36,281 bases of DNA from an uncultured Catenibacterium sp. (lineage in GTDB: Bacteria > Bacillota_I > Bacilli_A > Erysipelotrichales > Coprobacillaceae). A program made the translations under genes and the position numbers. The notes beneath the pieces are model-generated. The model ran no database searches, had not been told where the DNA came from, and was given only the letters and a program-made list of their open reading frames with translations. The DNA lies in contig NZ_UQGV01000013.1 in the NCBI RefSeq assembly GCF_900540665.1, forward strand, positions 1 to 36,281, in the 5' to 3' direction. Positions 22,887 through 29,967 of this stretch are shown one piece after another. Numbering within the stretch: position 1 is the stretch's first letter; the number at the start of each line of letters is the position of its first letter.

Positions 22887-23531
22887 ATGACTATTTTATA
22901 TACACTTTACAATAATACTTATATTGATCTTTCACATTTAGACTCTACTAAAGGAGTAACATGCTATGTTAATACAACTAACCGTTGTCCATGTGCATGC
23001 ACATTCTGTTTAAGACAGACAAAAGAAATGATGGAAAACAATTCTTTATGGTTGAAGGAAGAGCCTTCTAAAGAAATGATTATTGAAGAATTCAAGAAGT
23101 ATGATCTCAATGATTTCAAAGAAATTGTTTTCTGTGGATTTGGTGAACCAATGGAAAGATGGGATGATATCAAAGAAGTCATTGATTATATCCGTAATAT
23201 TAAGAAAGATATGAAAATTCGTATTAATACCAATGGTTTAGCGAATGATATTTATGGTAGAGATGTCACTCCAGAATACAAAGGACGTTTTGATACAGTC
23301 TCTATCTCGTTAAATGCCCCTACAAAAGAAGAATTCTTAGAACTCACTCGTTCTAAGTTTGGTATCTCTTCTTTTGACGATATGCTTGATTTTGCGAAAA
23401 AGTGTAAAGCTTATGTTCCAAATGTTGTATTAACTGTTGTTGATATTATTGGAGAAGAAAAGATTAAGGCATGTCAGAAAATTACAGATGAAATAGGTGT
23501 TACATTAAGAGTAAGACCTTTTGAGGAGTAG
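22887..23531 (+). CDS. Radical SAM protein of the TatD-associated type
   Basis: 214 residues. It begins TILYTLYNNTYIDL and has the cluster motif C34-x3-C38-x2-C41 in NRCPCACTFCLRQ, which would hold a 4Fe-4S cluster and S-adenosylmethionine. EIVFCGFGEPMERWD, IRINTNGLAN, GRDVTPEYKGRFDTVSISLN and the C-terminal LRVRPFEE all match the short radical SAM group usually found next to or linked with TatD nucleases. No TatD gene is adjacent here. The substrate is unknown. It lacks the extra C-terminal domain of larger radical SAM enzymes and is of normal length for this group. It is coupled to the kinase upstream (1-nt gap) and to the phosphatase downstream (3-nt gap). Confidence 0.88.
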   Translation: MTILYTLYNNTYIDLSHLDSTKGVTCYVNTTNRCPCACTFCLRQTKEMMENNSLWLKEEPSKEMIIEEFKKYDLNDFKEIVFCGFGEPMERWDDIKEVIDYIRNIKKDMKIRINTNGLANDIYGRDVTPEYKGRFDTVSISLNAPTKEEFLELTRSKFGISSFDDMLDFAKKCKAYVPNVVLTVVDIIGEEKIKACQKITDEIGVTLRVRPFEE

Positions 23532-23534
23532 AAT

Positions 23535-24269
23535 ATGCAATATATGACAAGTGAAGAGCGTTTAATCGCTTTAGATAAGATGACAAATACAAGGGATCTA
23601 GGTGGATATGAAACACAGGAAGGCTATTATACAAAAAGCCATCATTATATTCGTGCTTCATCACCAGCAAATGCAACTGATGAGGATCTAGAAAAGCTTT
23701 ATGATTATGGTGTACGTGTCACTATTGATTTACGTTCTGATTTTGAAAAACAGGCTCAGCCATCACCATTTAAAGATTATCGTGATGTAGAAAATATTGA
23801 AATCAATTTAATGGATGATGCAGTCGTAAAGGTAGTGCCTAGTGAAGTTAAGGAATATAAGGATCTTGGTGGTGTTTATATTTATATGTTAGAAGCACAT
23901 CAGAAACAGATCAAAGCTGTCTTTGATGTATTTAAGGATCATCTCTATGAAGGTGTCTTATTCCATTGTAGTGCAGGTAAAGATCGTACAGGTATTATTA
24001 CAGCATTACTATTAGAACTTGCAGGATGTCATGATCATGATATCGTTAAGGACTATAGTGAATCATATGCTAACAATCAGGAAATTATCGAAGCACTTAA
24101 AGAGATGATGGATGAAGAAACAGAAAGTTATCTTACATCTTCACCACGTTATATGATGATTTTCCTAGATTATCTAAGAGAACACTATGGCAGTGCGAAA
24201 GCTTACCTATATCATATTGGTATGTCTGAAGAAGATATTGAAGATATTAAACAATCTTTTATTATTTAA
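23535..24269 (+). CDS. Tyrosine-phosphatase-like protein (Y_phosphatase3/LipA-type)
   Basis: 244 residues. The signature HCSAGKDRTG (Cys145, Arg151) is the CX5R loop of the protein tyrosine/serine phosphatase group with Lys-Asp between, as in MptpB/LipA-like enzymes, which also act on phosphoinositides. The N-terminal NTRDLGGYETQEG, followed by IRASSP and TIDLRSDFE, is typical of this family. The fold is cytoplasmic with no signal peptide. It is the last gene of the operon with the kinase and radical SAM genes. The target is unknown: a small phosphorylated metabolite or protein are both possible. Confidence 0.9.
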   Translation: MQYMTSEERLIALDKMTNTRDLGGYETQEGYYTKSHHYIRASSPANATDEDLEKLYDYGVRVTIDLRSDFEKQAQPSPFKDYRDVENIEINLMDDAVVKVVPSEVKEYKDLGGVYIYMLEAHQKQIKAVFDVFKDHLYEGVLFHCSAGKDRTGIITALLLELAGCHDHDIVKDYSESYANNQEIIEALKEMMDEETESYLTSSPRYMMIFLDYLREHYGSAKAYLYHIGMSEEDIEDIKQSFII

Positions 24270-24273
24270 TGAG

Positions 24274-24320
24274 AAAAAACACCACTTATGGGGTATATAC
24301 CCTATAGGAGGTGTTTTTTT
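24274..24320 (+). terminator. Long hairpin: operon terminator that contains the next gene's ribosome site
   Basis: AACACC (24278-24283) pairs with GGTGTT (24310-24315), and the interior holds a second stem around the perfect palindrome GGGTATATACCC (24291-24302). A run of T follows. AGGAGG (24306-24311), the ribosome site for ATG 24322, lies in the 3' part of the structure, so the same element can stop transcription and hide the ribosome site. Confidence 0.7.
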
Positions 24321-24321
24321 T

Positions 24322-24699
24322 ATGACAAAGAAAGAAAAAATAAGAATTATTAGATTGTTGCTAAAACAATATGGGAAGGACAAGAATATACTCAACTCAT
24401 TAAACCAGGCAAACTATTATCCTTCTATCAACTATGAGGACTATTATCAAACATCTTCTTCCTCTAAAGAAGATTATTTAATTAATAGAATACACTTAAA
24501 ACAGGAACTTACCAAACGAATTATCTTTATAGAAAAGTCACAATCCATTATTGGTAATGAGTATTATCATATCATACTAGAAGATTATTTCTACGAACAT
24601 AAGCATTGGTGGAAGACATGTTATTCTCGTGCAACTTATTACCGACGCCAGGAAGAAGCTATTAATGCATTTTTTGATTATGTGACAAGTATATTGTAA
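24322..24699 (+). CDS. Small protein with C-terminal HTH-like segment, unknown
   Basis: A 125-residue basic protein (MTKKEKIRIIRLLLKQYG start). I cannot assign a family with certainty. The C-terminal part has HKHWWKTCYSRATYYRRQEEAINAF, whose 'S..TYYRR...A...F' pattern resembles the recognition helix of phage late-gene activators of the RinA/ArpU sort and sigma-region-4-like proteins. The middle is rich in Tyr/Ser. The start is ATG 24322, 10 nt after the AGGAGG that lies in the preceding hairpin. Earlier in-frame starts would run through that hairpin. The acpP promoter lies at its stop codon. It may be a DNA-binding regulator. Confidence 0.6.
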   Translation: MTKKEKIRIIRLLLKQYGKDKNILNSLNQANYYPSINYEDYYQTSSSSKEDYLINRIHLKQELTKRIIFIEKSQSIIGNEYYHIILEDYFYEHKHWWKTCYSRATYYRRQEEAINAFFDYVTSIL

Positions 24700-24723
24700 T
24701 TTTGGGGATTGTTGTATTATAAT
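24694..24723 (+). promoter_or_regulatory. Promoter of the acyl carrier protein gene
   Basis: TTGTAA (24694-24699), an 18-nt spacer and TATAAT (24718-24723). The -35 overlaps the stop codon of the upstream gene. Confidence 0.6.
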
Positions 24724-24744
24724 TGATGTTGTGAGGTGAACAAC

Positions 24745-24969
24745 ATGAACTATTTTGATAAAATCAAAGAAGCTTTAAGCAGCAAATTAAAAGGCAAGGA
24801 ACTAACATTAGATTCTAACTTAAGAGACCTTGGTATTGATTCTCTTGATGTTGTAGACTTAATTATGGATTTAGAAGAAGAATTAGGAATTGAATTCTCT
24901 GATGAAGAATTAATGTCTATTCATACAATGAAGGATGTATGTGATTTAATTGATAAAAAGAAGGCATAA
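24745..24969 (+). CDS. acpP: Acyl carrier protein
   Basis: 74 residues. The attachment site for 4'-phosphopantetheine is Ser33 in GIDSLDVVDLIMDLEEELGIEF, read in two parts: GIDSLDVVDLI and MDLEEELGIEF. The small acidic four-helix protein carries growing acyl chains in fatty acid synthesis and is of standard length. ATG 24745 follows GAGGTG (24733-24738). An in-frame GTG at 24736 overlaps that site and is rejected. It is monocistronic with its own promoter and bidirectional terminator. No other fab genes are adjacent. Confidence 0.95.
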   Translation: MNYFDKIKEALSSKLKGKELTLDSNLRDLGIDSLDVVDLIMDLEEELGIEFSDEELMSIHTMKDVCDLIDKKKA

Positions 24970-24970
24970 A

Positions 24971-25005
24971 AAAAATCCAGACAATAAAATTGTCTGGACT
25001 TTTTT
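24971..25005. terminator. Bidirectional terminator between acpP and the flippase gene
   Basis: A 10-bp perfect stem TCCAGACAAT/ATTGTCTGGA (24976-24985 with 24989-24998) is flanked by an A-run on the left and a T-run on the right. It can serve both convergent genes. Confidence 0.9.
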
Positions 25006-26623
25006 ATGCTTTGTTTTTGAATAGTTTACGAATAATCTTATCTATATAAGGGATTCCATTCAACATTTCTAAATGATCTTTATAGATAAATAGTATACTG
25101 AAGAAATAAACAACCACACCAACCATAATTGCAAGGATAAGTGGAATAAAGACACGATGGAATACCTTGAAAAGAAGATAGTAAGTACCATAAGCACATG
25201 CACCCATAAATAATGAAGCAACTAATGGTAATAAAACAGCAGTTTTAAAATTGATATGATAACCTACGAGTCGATTTAAGGCGAACTGGTTAGTGACACA
25301 CATTTGTAAGGCATAAAGTGAAGTCCCAATAACAAGTAGATAAATACCAACGTCAAGGAACTGTGATGGCACTAATACAAGCATCAGTACAAGGATGATC
25401 ACATGGACAATCAATGCCTTGGCAGCATTTCTTAAAGGTACTTTAACTGCGCCAATCGCCTGCAAGATACCATTAGATAAAGTAGACAAACCATAAAGTA
25501 CAATCGCAGGTGCACCAAGAGTAAGGGCAGTAGAGGCAATCTTCAATGTCTTAGGCTGTGGGAAAATAAGACCCATAACAGGATAAGCGAGTACACCCAT
25601 ACCTACAGCTGCAGGTATTAAAATAAGCATAGTAATAAAAGTACTATTCTTGATGTTGGCACGTACTTCCCTGAAATCTTTTAATGCATAAGAACTAGAA
25701 ATTGCAGGAATAGTTGCTGTACTCATTGCACTTGCAAGCGCAACAGGGACATTCATTAAGACAACATATTTACCTGCATAAACACCATAAAGTTTAACAA
25801 CTTCAATCAGTTCTACACCACGTCTTTGCATGATACCATAGAAGATAAACATATCGATTGTAGAAACAAGGTTATAGATACATGTAGAAATAATAATTGG
25901 TGTGACAATATTAAGGATAGAACGGAATATAGCATGTCCTGACTGTACACGAGGATCTGCATCTGTTTCATCAATCATATGTCTGCCTTTTCTTAAATAA
26001 ACACATACCATATAAATAAGTGCAACAAGAACACCAAAACCTGTACCTAAGGCACTTCCTCCTGCACCACGGCTAGCAAGTAATGTATGATTATTTGCAT
26101 ATGGCTGAATAAATAAATAAGCAGCACCTACAGACACAAAGGCATTTAATAACTGTTCGATAATCTGAGAAACAGATGTATAAACAGTTGTTGAATAAGC
26201 TTGGAAATAACCTCTTAATACCCCGACTAAACCGGATAAGAAAATAGTAGGGCAAAGAATTCTTAATGCGAATACCGCATTTTCTGTCACAATCCAAGGG
26301 GCTAAGATAAATGTAAGTATTGCTGCAGAACCACCAACAACAGTAATATAGATCAGTGCACATTTGAAAATCTTACGTGCATTATTATATTGATGAAGAG
26401 CGAGCTTCTCACTAATTAATTTAGAGATTGCGGTTGGAATACTGTAAGAAGAAATAAGCAGTACCATTGCATAAATATTATATGCAGTAGAGTAATAACC
26501 ATTCCCTTCATCACCAATTAAAGCGGTTAATGGACTTCTATAAAGAACACCAATAATACGTACAAGTATACCAGCAAGTGCTAGAATAGAAGCCTGCTTG
26601 ACAATTGATTTAGATTTGTTCAA
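25004..26623 (-). CDS. MOP-superfamily lipid flippase (MurJ/YtgP, SpoVB-like)
   Basis: About 539 residues with some 14 membrane helices. The N-terminus SIVKQASILALAGILVRIIGVLYRSPL and the loop YSIPTAISKLISEKLALHQYNNA are typical of the YtgP/MurJ-SpoVB branch, which flips lipid II (or related polyprenyl lipids) across the membrane. The helix NGILQAIGAVKVPLRNAAKALIVH is another conserved portion. Length matches YtgP (about 544). The start is placed at TTG 26623 because AAGGAG lies 8 nt upstream; the in-frame GTG at 26632 overlaps that ribosome site. A role in peptidoglycan precursor export fits, but related flippases move teichoic or capsular intermediates. Confidence 0.85.
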   Translation of the reverse strand: MNKSKSIVKQASILALAGILVRIIGVLYRSPLTALIGDEGNGYYSTAYNIYAMVLLISSYSIPTAISKLISEKLALHQYNNARKIFKCALIYITVVGGSAAILTFILAPWIVTENAVFALRILCPTIFLSGLVGVLRGYFQAYSTTVYTSVSQIIEQLLNAFVSVGAAYLFIQPYANNHTLLASRGAGGSALGTGFGVLVALIYMVCVYLRKGRHMIDETDADPRVQSGHAIFRSILNIVTPIIISTCIYNLVSTIDMFIFYGIMQRRGVELIEVVKLYGVYAGKYVVLMNVPVALASAMSTATIPAISSSYALKDFREVRANIKNSTFITMLILIPAAVGMGVLAYPVMGLIFPQPKTLKIASTALTLGAPAIVLYGLSTLSNGILQAIGAVKVPLRNAAKALIVHVIILVLMLVLVPSQFLDVGIYLLVIGTSLYALQMCVTNQFALNRLVGYHINFKTAVLLPLVASLFMGACAYGTYYLLFKVFHRVFIPLILAIMVGVVVYFFSILFIYKDHLEMLNGIPYIDKIIRKLFKNKA

Positions 26624-26658
26624 AATATTCACTCCTTATAAAAAACTTTCATTTTTAA

Positions 26659-26687
26659 TTTATATCATTTTTGTTTGTTTATTACAA
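26659..26687 (-). promoter_or_regulatory. Promoter of the flippase gene
   Basis: On the minus strand TTGTAA (26682-26687), a 17-nt spacer and TATAAA (26659-26664) preceded by TGA (extended -10). Confidence 0.6.
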
Positions 26688-26758
26688 TATATTCGCCAAA
26701 ACATCTGACAAGTTTTTAGATTATTATTTTTAAAAGTCTCCCAGGTTTATATGTTTTA

Positions 26759-26767
26759 TGATATACT
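26759..26767 (+). promoter_or_regulatory. Extended -10 promoter of pyrF-pyrE
   Basis: TGATATACT (TGn plus TATACT), 33 nt before the start codon. The leader is too short for a PyrR attenuator, and none was seen. Confidence 0.55.
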
Positions 26768-26799
26768 TCATAGAGAATAAAAAAATTGGAGGGTAGTTT

Positions 26800-27504
26800 A
26801 TGACTAAAAGCAGAGTAATTATTGCACTCGATTTTAAAAACAAAGCAGATGTTCTTGAATTCCTAGATAAATTTGATGAACCGCTCTTTGTGAAAGTAGG
26901 TATGGAACTCTTCTATGGAGAAGGACCTGCAATCATTCAGGCCATCAAAGAAAGAGGACATTCAATCTTCTTAGACTTAAAATTGCATGATATTCCTCAT
27001 ACAGTAAAGATGGCTATGAAGAACTTAGCGCGTCTTGATGTTGATATCGTTAATGTTCATGCTTCAGGTTCTAAGGCTATGATGCAGGCAGCAATTGAAG
27101 GTTTAGAAGAAGAAAAGGGCAAGGATCGTCCTTTATGTATCGCAGTAACATGTCTTACTTCTTTAAGCCAGGAAGTATTAGATGATGAATTAGGTATTCA
27201 TGAACCAATTCAGGATGTTGCTATTAGATGGGCTAAGAATGCGAAAGAAGCAGGATTAGATGGCGTTGTATGTTCACCATTAGAATCTAAAGGTATTCAT
27301 GATGCTGTAGGAGAAGATTTCTTAACAGTGACTCCAGGTATCAGACTTGCCAGTGATGCAAAAGATGACCAGAAGCGTGTCACTACACCAGCTATGGCTA
27401 AGGATATGACTTCTAGCTATATCGTAGTAGGTCGTACAATTACTAAAGCAGCTGATCCAGTTGCTGCTTATAAAGAAGTATTTAATCAATTTCAAGGAGA
27501 ATAA
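26800..27504 (+). CDS. pyrF: Orotidine 5'-phosphate decarboxylase
   Basis: A 234-residue TIM-barrel enzyme that makes UMP from OMP, the last step of de novo pyrimidine synthesis. The catalytic array DLKLHDIP holds Asp59, Lys61 and Asp64. VNVHASGS and the phosphate-gripper TPGIRL followed by YIVVGRTI are all present. Length is normal for the short bacterial group. The ribosome site GGAGGG is 10 nt upstream. pyrE follows after 2 nt, so the two are cotranscribed and probably coupled. Other pyr genes are not in the window. Confidence 0.97.
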   Translation: MTKSRVIIALDFKNKADVLEFLDKFDEPLFVKVGMELFYGEGPAIIQAIKERGHSIFLDLKLHDIPHTVKMAMKNLARLDVDIVNVHASGSKAMMQAAIEGLEEEKGKDRPLCIAVTCLTSLSQEVLDDELGIHEPIQDVAIRWAKNAKEAGLDGVVCSPLESKGIHDAVGEDFLTVTPGIRLASDAKDDQKRVTTPAMAKDMTSSYIVVGRTITKAADPVAAYKEVFNQFQGE

Positions 27505-27506
27505 TA

Positions 27507-28145
27507 ATGAATAGAGAAGAATTAATTGCGAAAGATTTATTAAGTATCAAGGCTGTATTCTTAAGCCCTGATGAACCTTTTACTTGGGCTTCAGGTATTA
27601 AATCACCAATCTATTGCGATAATAGATTAACTTTATCTTATCCAGAGGTAAGAAATGATATCGAAAAAGGTTTAGCTGAATTAGTAAAGGAAAACTATCC
27701 TGATTGTGAAGTATTAATGGGTACTTCAACTGCAGGTATCGCTCATGCTGCATTAGTGGCTGATATCTTAAATAAACCAATGGGATATGTACGTGGTTCA
27801 AACAAGTCTCATGGACGTCAGAACCGTATTGAAGGTGCTGTAAGAGAAGGTATGAAGGTTGTCGTAGTAGAAGATTTAATTTCTACTGGTGGATCTTCTT
27901 TAGAAGTAGTAGATGCATTAAGAGAAGCTGGATGTGAAGTATTAGGATTAGTAGCTATCTTCACTTATGGCTTAAAGGATTCTATTAAGAATTTTGCTGA
28001 TAAGGATTGTCATTTCGTGACTTTATCTAACTATGATGCACTTCTTCCTGTTGCTGTTGAACACAACTATATTAAAGAAGAAGCATTAGAAAAGTTAAAA
28101 GCATGGAAAGTTGATCCACATGATGAAAGCTGGATGACTAAATAA
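27507..28145 (+). CDS. pyrE: Orotate phosphoribosyltransferase
   Basis: 212 residues. It joins orotate and PRPP to make OMP, the substrate of the upstream PyrF. The PRPP loop is VVVEDLISTGGSS (Glu122, Asp123). The N-terminal part FTWASGIKSPIYCDNRLTLS and the mobile catalytic loop KSHGRQNRIEG are characteristic. The order pyrF-pyrE with almost no gap is the usual Firmicutes arrangement. A strong hairpin terminator follows. Confidence 0.97.
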   Translation: MNREELIAKDLLSIKAVFLSPDEPFTWASGIKSPIYCDNRLTLSYPEVRNDIEKGLAELVKENYPDCEVLMGTSTAGIAHAALVADILNKPMGYVRGSNKSHGRQNRIEGAVREGMKVVVVEDLISTGGSSLEVVDALREAGCEVLGLVAIFTYGLKDSIKNFADKDCHFVTLSNYDALLPVAVEHNYIKEEALEKLKAWKVDPHDESWMTK

Positions 28146-28152
28146 TTATTTG

Positions 28153-28177
28153 AGGAGGGGATATCCCTCCTTTTTTT
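28153..28177 (+). terminator. Terminator of pyrFE
   Basis: Stem AGGAGGG/CCCTCCT (28153-28159 with 28165-28171) followed by T-run. The following 110 nt before tagG hold AT-rich sequence with an isolated TATAAT (28206-28211), possibly its promoter. Confidence 0.88.
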
Positions 28178-28285
28178 AATCATGGTATTTTTTATGTAAA
28201 TAAAGTATAATAAAAAAGGCTAATATTGCTTTTTGAAGTCTAATGCTGTATAAATATTAAGATAGATTATTAAGGAGGATCCAAC

Positions 28286-29089
28286 GTGTTAGAAGCTGTA
28301 AAATATGTAATCAAAGAAAACAGCGAGAACTTGTTTCGTATTTATTCTATTTCGAAATATGAAGTACTAGCTGACATGCGTGACTCAAAGTTAGGCTTAT
28401 TCTGGAACTTTGCGAATCCAATTATTCAGGTATTAACATATTGGTTTGTATTTGGATTAGTATTAAATCGTAAGTCAGTAGATGGTATTGAATATATCTG
28501 GTGGATGCTTGGAGGTATGGTTGTATGGTTCTTTATTTCTCCATGTATTACAGCAGGGTGTAATGCTATCTTCTCTAAAATAAATATTATTACTAAGATG
28601 AAATTCCCAGTCAGTGTTCTTCCAGCTACAGTGGTACTTTCTAAGTTGTTTGACCACTTCTGCTTGATGTGTATATTGACACTCTTATTCTGTTTTGCTG
28701 GCTATTATCCATCATTGCATTGGGTAGGACTTATTTACTATTGTTTCTGTGGTGTTGTCTTCTCGATTTCGTTATCTATGACAACATCTGTACTTAATAT
28801 GCTTGCACGTGATACAAGAAAACTAGTGCTTGCTATTATGCGTTTATTATTGTACATGACTCCAATTTTATGGAACGTGAAGAGTCTTCCGTCTATTTTA
28901 CAGAGAATCATGTTAACTAACCCTATTTATTATATTGTTCAGGGCTATCGTGACTGTTTCTTCTATCATCGTGGAATTATGTATTATAAATATTCTGCTT
29001 TCTGTTTCTGGGCTATTACAGCTTTCTTATTTGTATTTGGCAGCTGTATTATGTATAAATTCAAATCTAAGTTTGTAGACTTTATTTAG
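28286..29089 (+). CDS. tagG: Teichoic acid ABC transporter permease, TagG-like
   Basis: A 267-residue ABC-2 type permease with six membrane helices. It begins with an amphipathic stretch, then RDSKLGLFWNFANPIIQVLTYWFVFGLV, typical of polysaccharide/teichoic-acid exporters (TagG, Wzm). The later TPILWNVKSLP and LTNPIYYIVQGYRDCFF are conserved segments of the family. With TagH it would export undecaprenyl-linked wall teichoic acid. The start codon is GTG 28286, with AAGGAGG at 28272-28278. TagH follows after 8 nt. The exported polymer is deduced from the glycerophosphotransferase genes downstream. Confidence 0.9.
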   Translation: MLEAVKYVIKENSENLFRIYSISKYEVLADMRDSKLGLFWNFANPIIQVLTYWFVFGLVLNRKSVDGIEYIWWMLGGMVVWFFISPCITAGCNAIFSKINIITKMKFPVSVLPATVVLSKLFDHFCLMCILTLLFCFAGYYPSLHWVGLIYYCFCGVVFSISLSMTTSVLNMLARDTRKLVLAIMRLLLYMTPILWNVKSLPSILQRIMLTNPIYYIVQGYRDCFFYHRGIMYYKYSAFCFWAITAFLFVFGSCIMYKFKSKFVDFI

Positions 29090-29097
29090 GAGGCGTT

Positions 29098-29916
29098 ATG
29101 GATTCAAATATTGCAATTGAAGCACGTCATGCTTCTAAAATATATGAACTAAGATCTAAAGAGAAAAAAAGTGATGTCAAGTTCTATGCCTTAAAGGATT
29201 TAAACTTCCAGGTTAAGAAAGGTCAGGTTGTAGGTATTCTAGGAACAAACGGTTCTGGTAAATCTACTATGTCTATTATTCTAGCTGGAATCTGCGATCC
29301 TGATGAAGGAAAAATTATTGTGAATGGAACTCAGGCACTTATTGCTATTAATACAGGATTAAACGCACAGTTGACAGGACTTGAGAATATCGAATTAAAG
29401 GGTGCTTTATTAGGACTCTCTAGGAAACGTATAGAAGAGATTAAAGAAGGTGTTATTAATTTCGCAGAAATTGGTGACTTCCTGTATCAGCCTGTAAAGA
29501 AATATTCATCAGGTATGAAATCAAGACTTGGTTTCTCAATTAACCTTTGTCTTGATCCAGATATTATGATTGTCGATGAAGCGTTAAGTGTAGGTGATAA
29601 GGGTTTTGCGGAAAAGTGTCTGAATAAGATGACTGAGTTAAAAGAACAAGGTAAAACCATTATCTTTATTTCACATAACTTAAGACAGGTACGTCAATTT
29701 TGTGATAGTGCTATGTGGATTGAAGGTGGCATGCTTCGTGAATATGGAGATATTGATGAAGTATGTGATCATTATGCTGACTATGTAGAGTACTACAATC
29801 ATTTATCTGCAAAAGAGAAAAGGAAAGTACGTGATGAAAAATTCGCAAAGCGTGTTATTCCTAATTCTCGTCGTACACTAGGTGATAAGCTCTTTGCTGC
29901 TATTAAGACTAGATAA
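29098..29916 (+). CDS. tagH: Teichoic acid ABC transporter ATP-binding subunit, TagH-like
   Basis: 272 residues. Walker A GTNGSGKST (49-57), a signature loop YSSGMKSRLGFS, Walker B IMIVDEAL and the switch His in ISHN are intact, so it is an active ATPase. The degenerate signature SSGM in place of LSGGQ is usual for the TagH/Wzt polysaccharide-export group. A basic tail of about 35 residues follows the ATPase domain, but the long extracellular/SH3-like extension of Bacillus subtilis TagH (about 520 residues) is absent. It powers TagG. A hairpin terminator follows, so the transferase genes after it may depend on read-through or another promoter. Confidence 0.92.
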   Translation: MDSNIAIEARHASKIYELRSKEKKSDVKFYALKDLNFQVKKGQVVGILGTNGSGKSTMSIILAGICDPDEGKIIVNGTQALIAINTGLNAQLTGLENIELKGALLGLSRKRIEEIKEGVINFAEIGDFLYQPVKKYSSGMKSRLGFSINLCLDPDIMIVDEALSVGDKGFAEKCLNKMTELKEQGKTIIFISHNLRQVRQFCDSAMWIEGGMLREYGDIDEVCDHYADYVEYYNHLSAKEKRKVRDEKFAKRVIPNSRRTLGDKLFAAIKTR

Positions 29917-29918
29917 AC

Positions 29919-29943
29919 AAAGGGCAGGGTAACCTGCCTTTTT
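29919..29943 (+). terminator. Terminator after tagH
   Basis: Stem GGCAGG/CCTGCC with loop GTAA (29923-29938), T-run to 29943. It could be partial, since the next gene begins 25 nt further on with no clear promoter. Confidence 0.7.
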
Positions 29944-29967
29944 AAATATAGGGAAGGAAGTTTAATT

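Noticed and set aside
26640..26799. PyrR attenuator or pyrimidine riboswitch before pyrF
   Set aside because: The leader after the extended -10 is about 25 nt and has no antiterminator/terminator pair.
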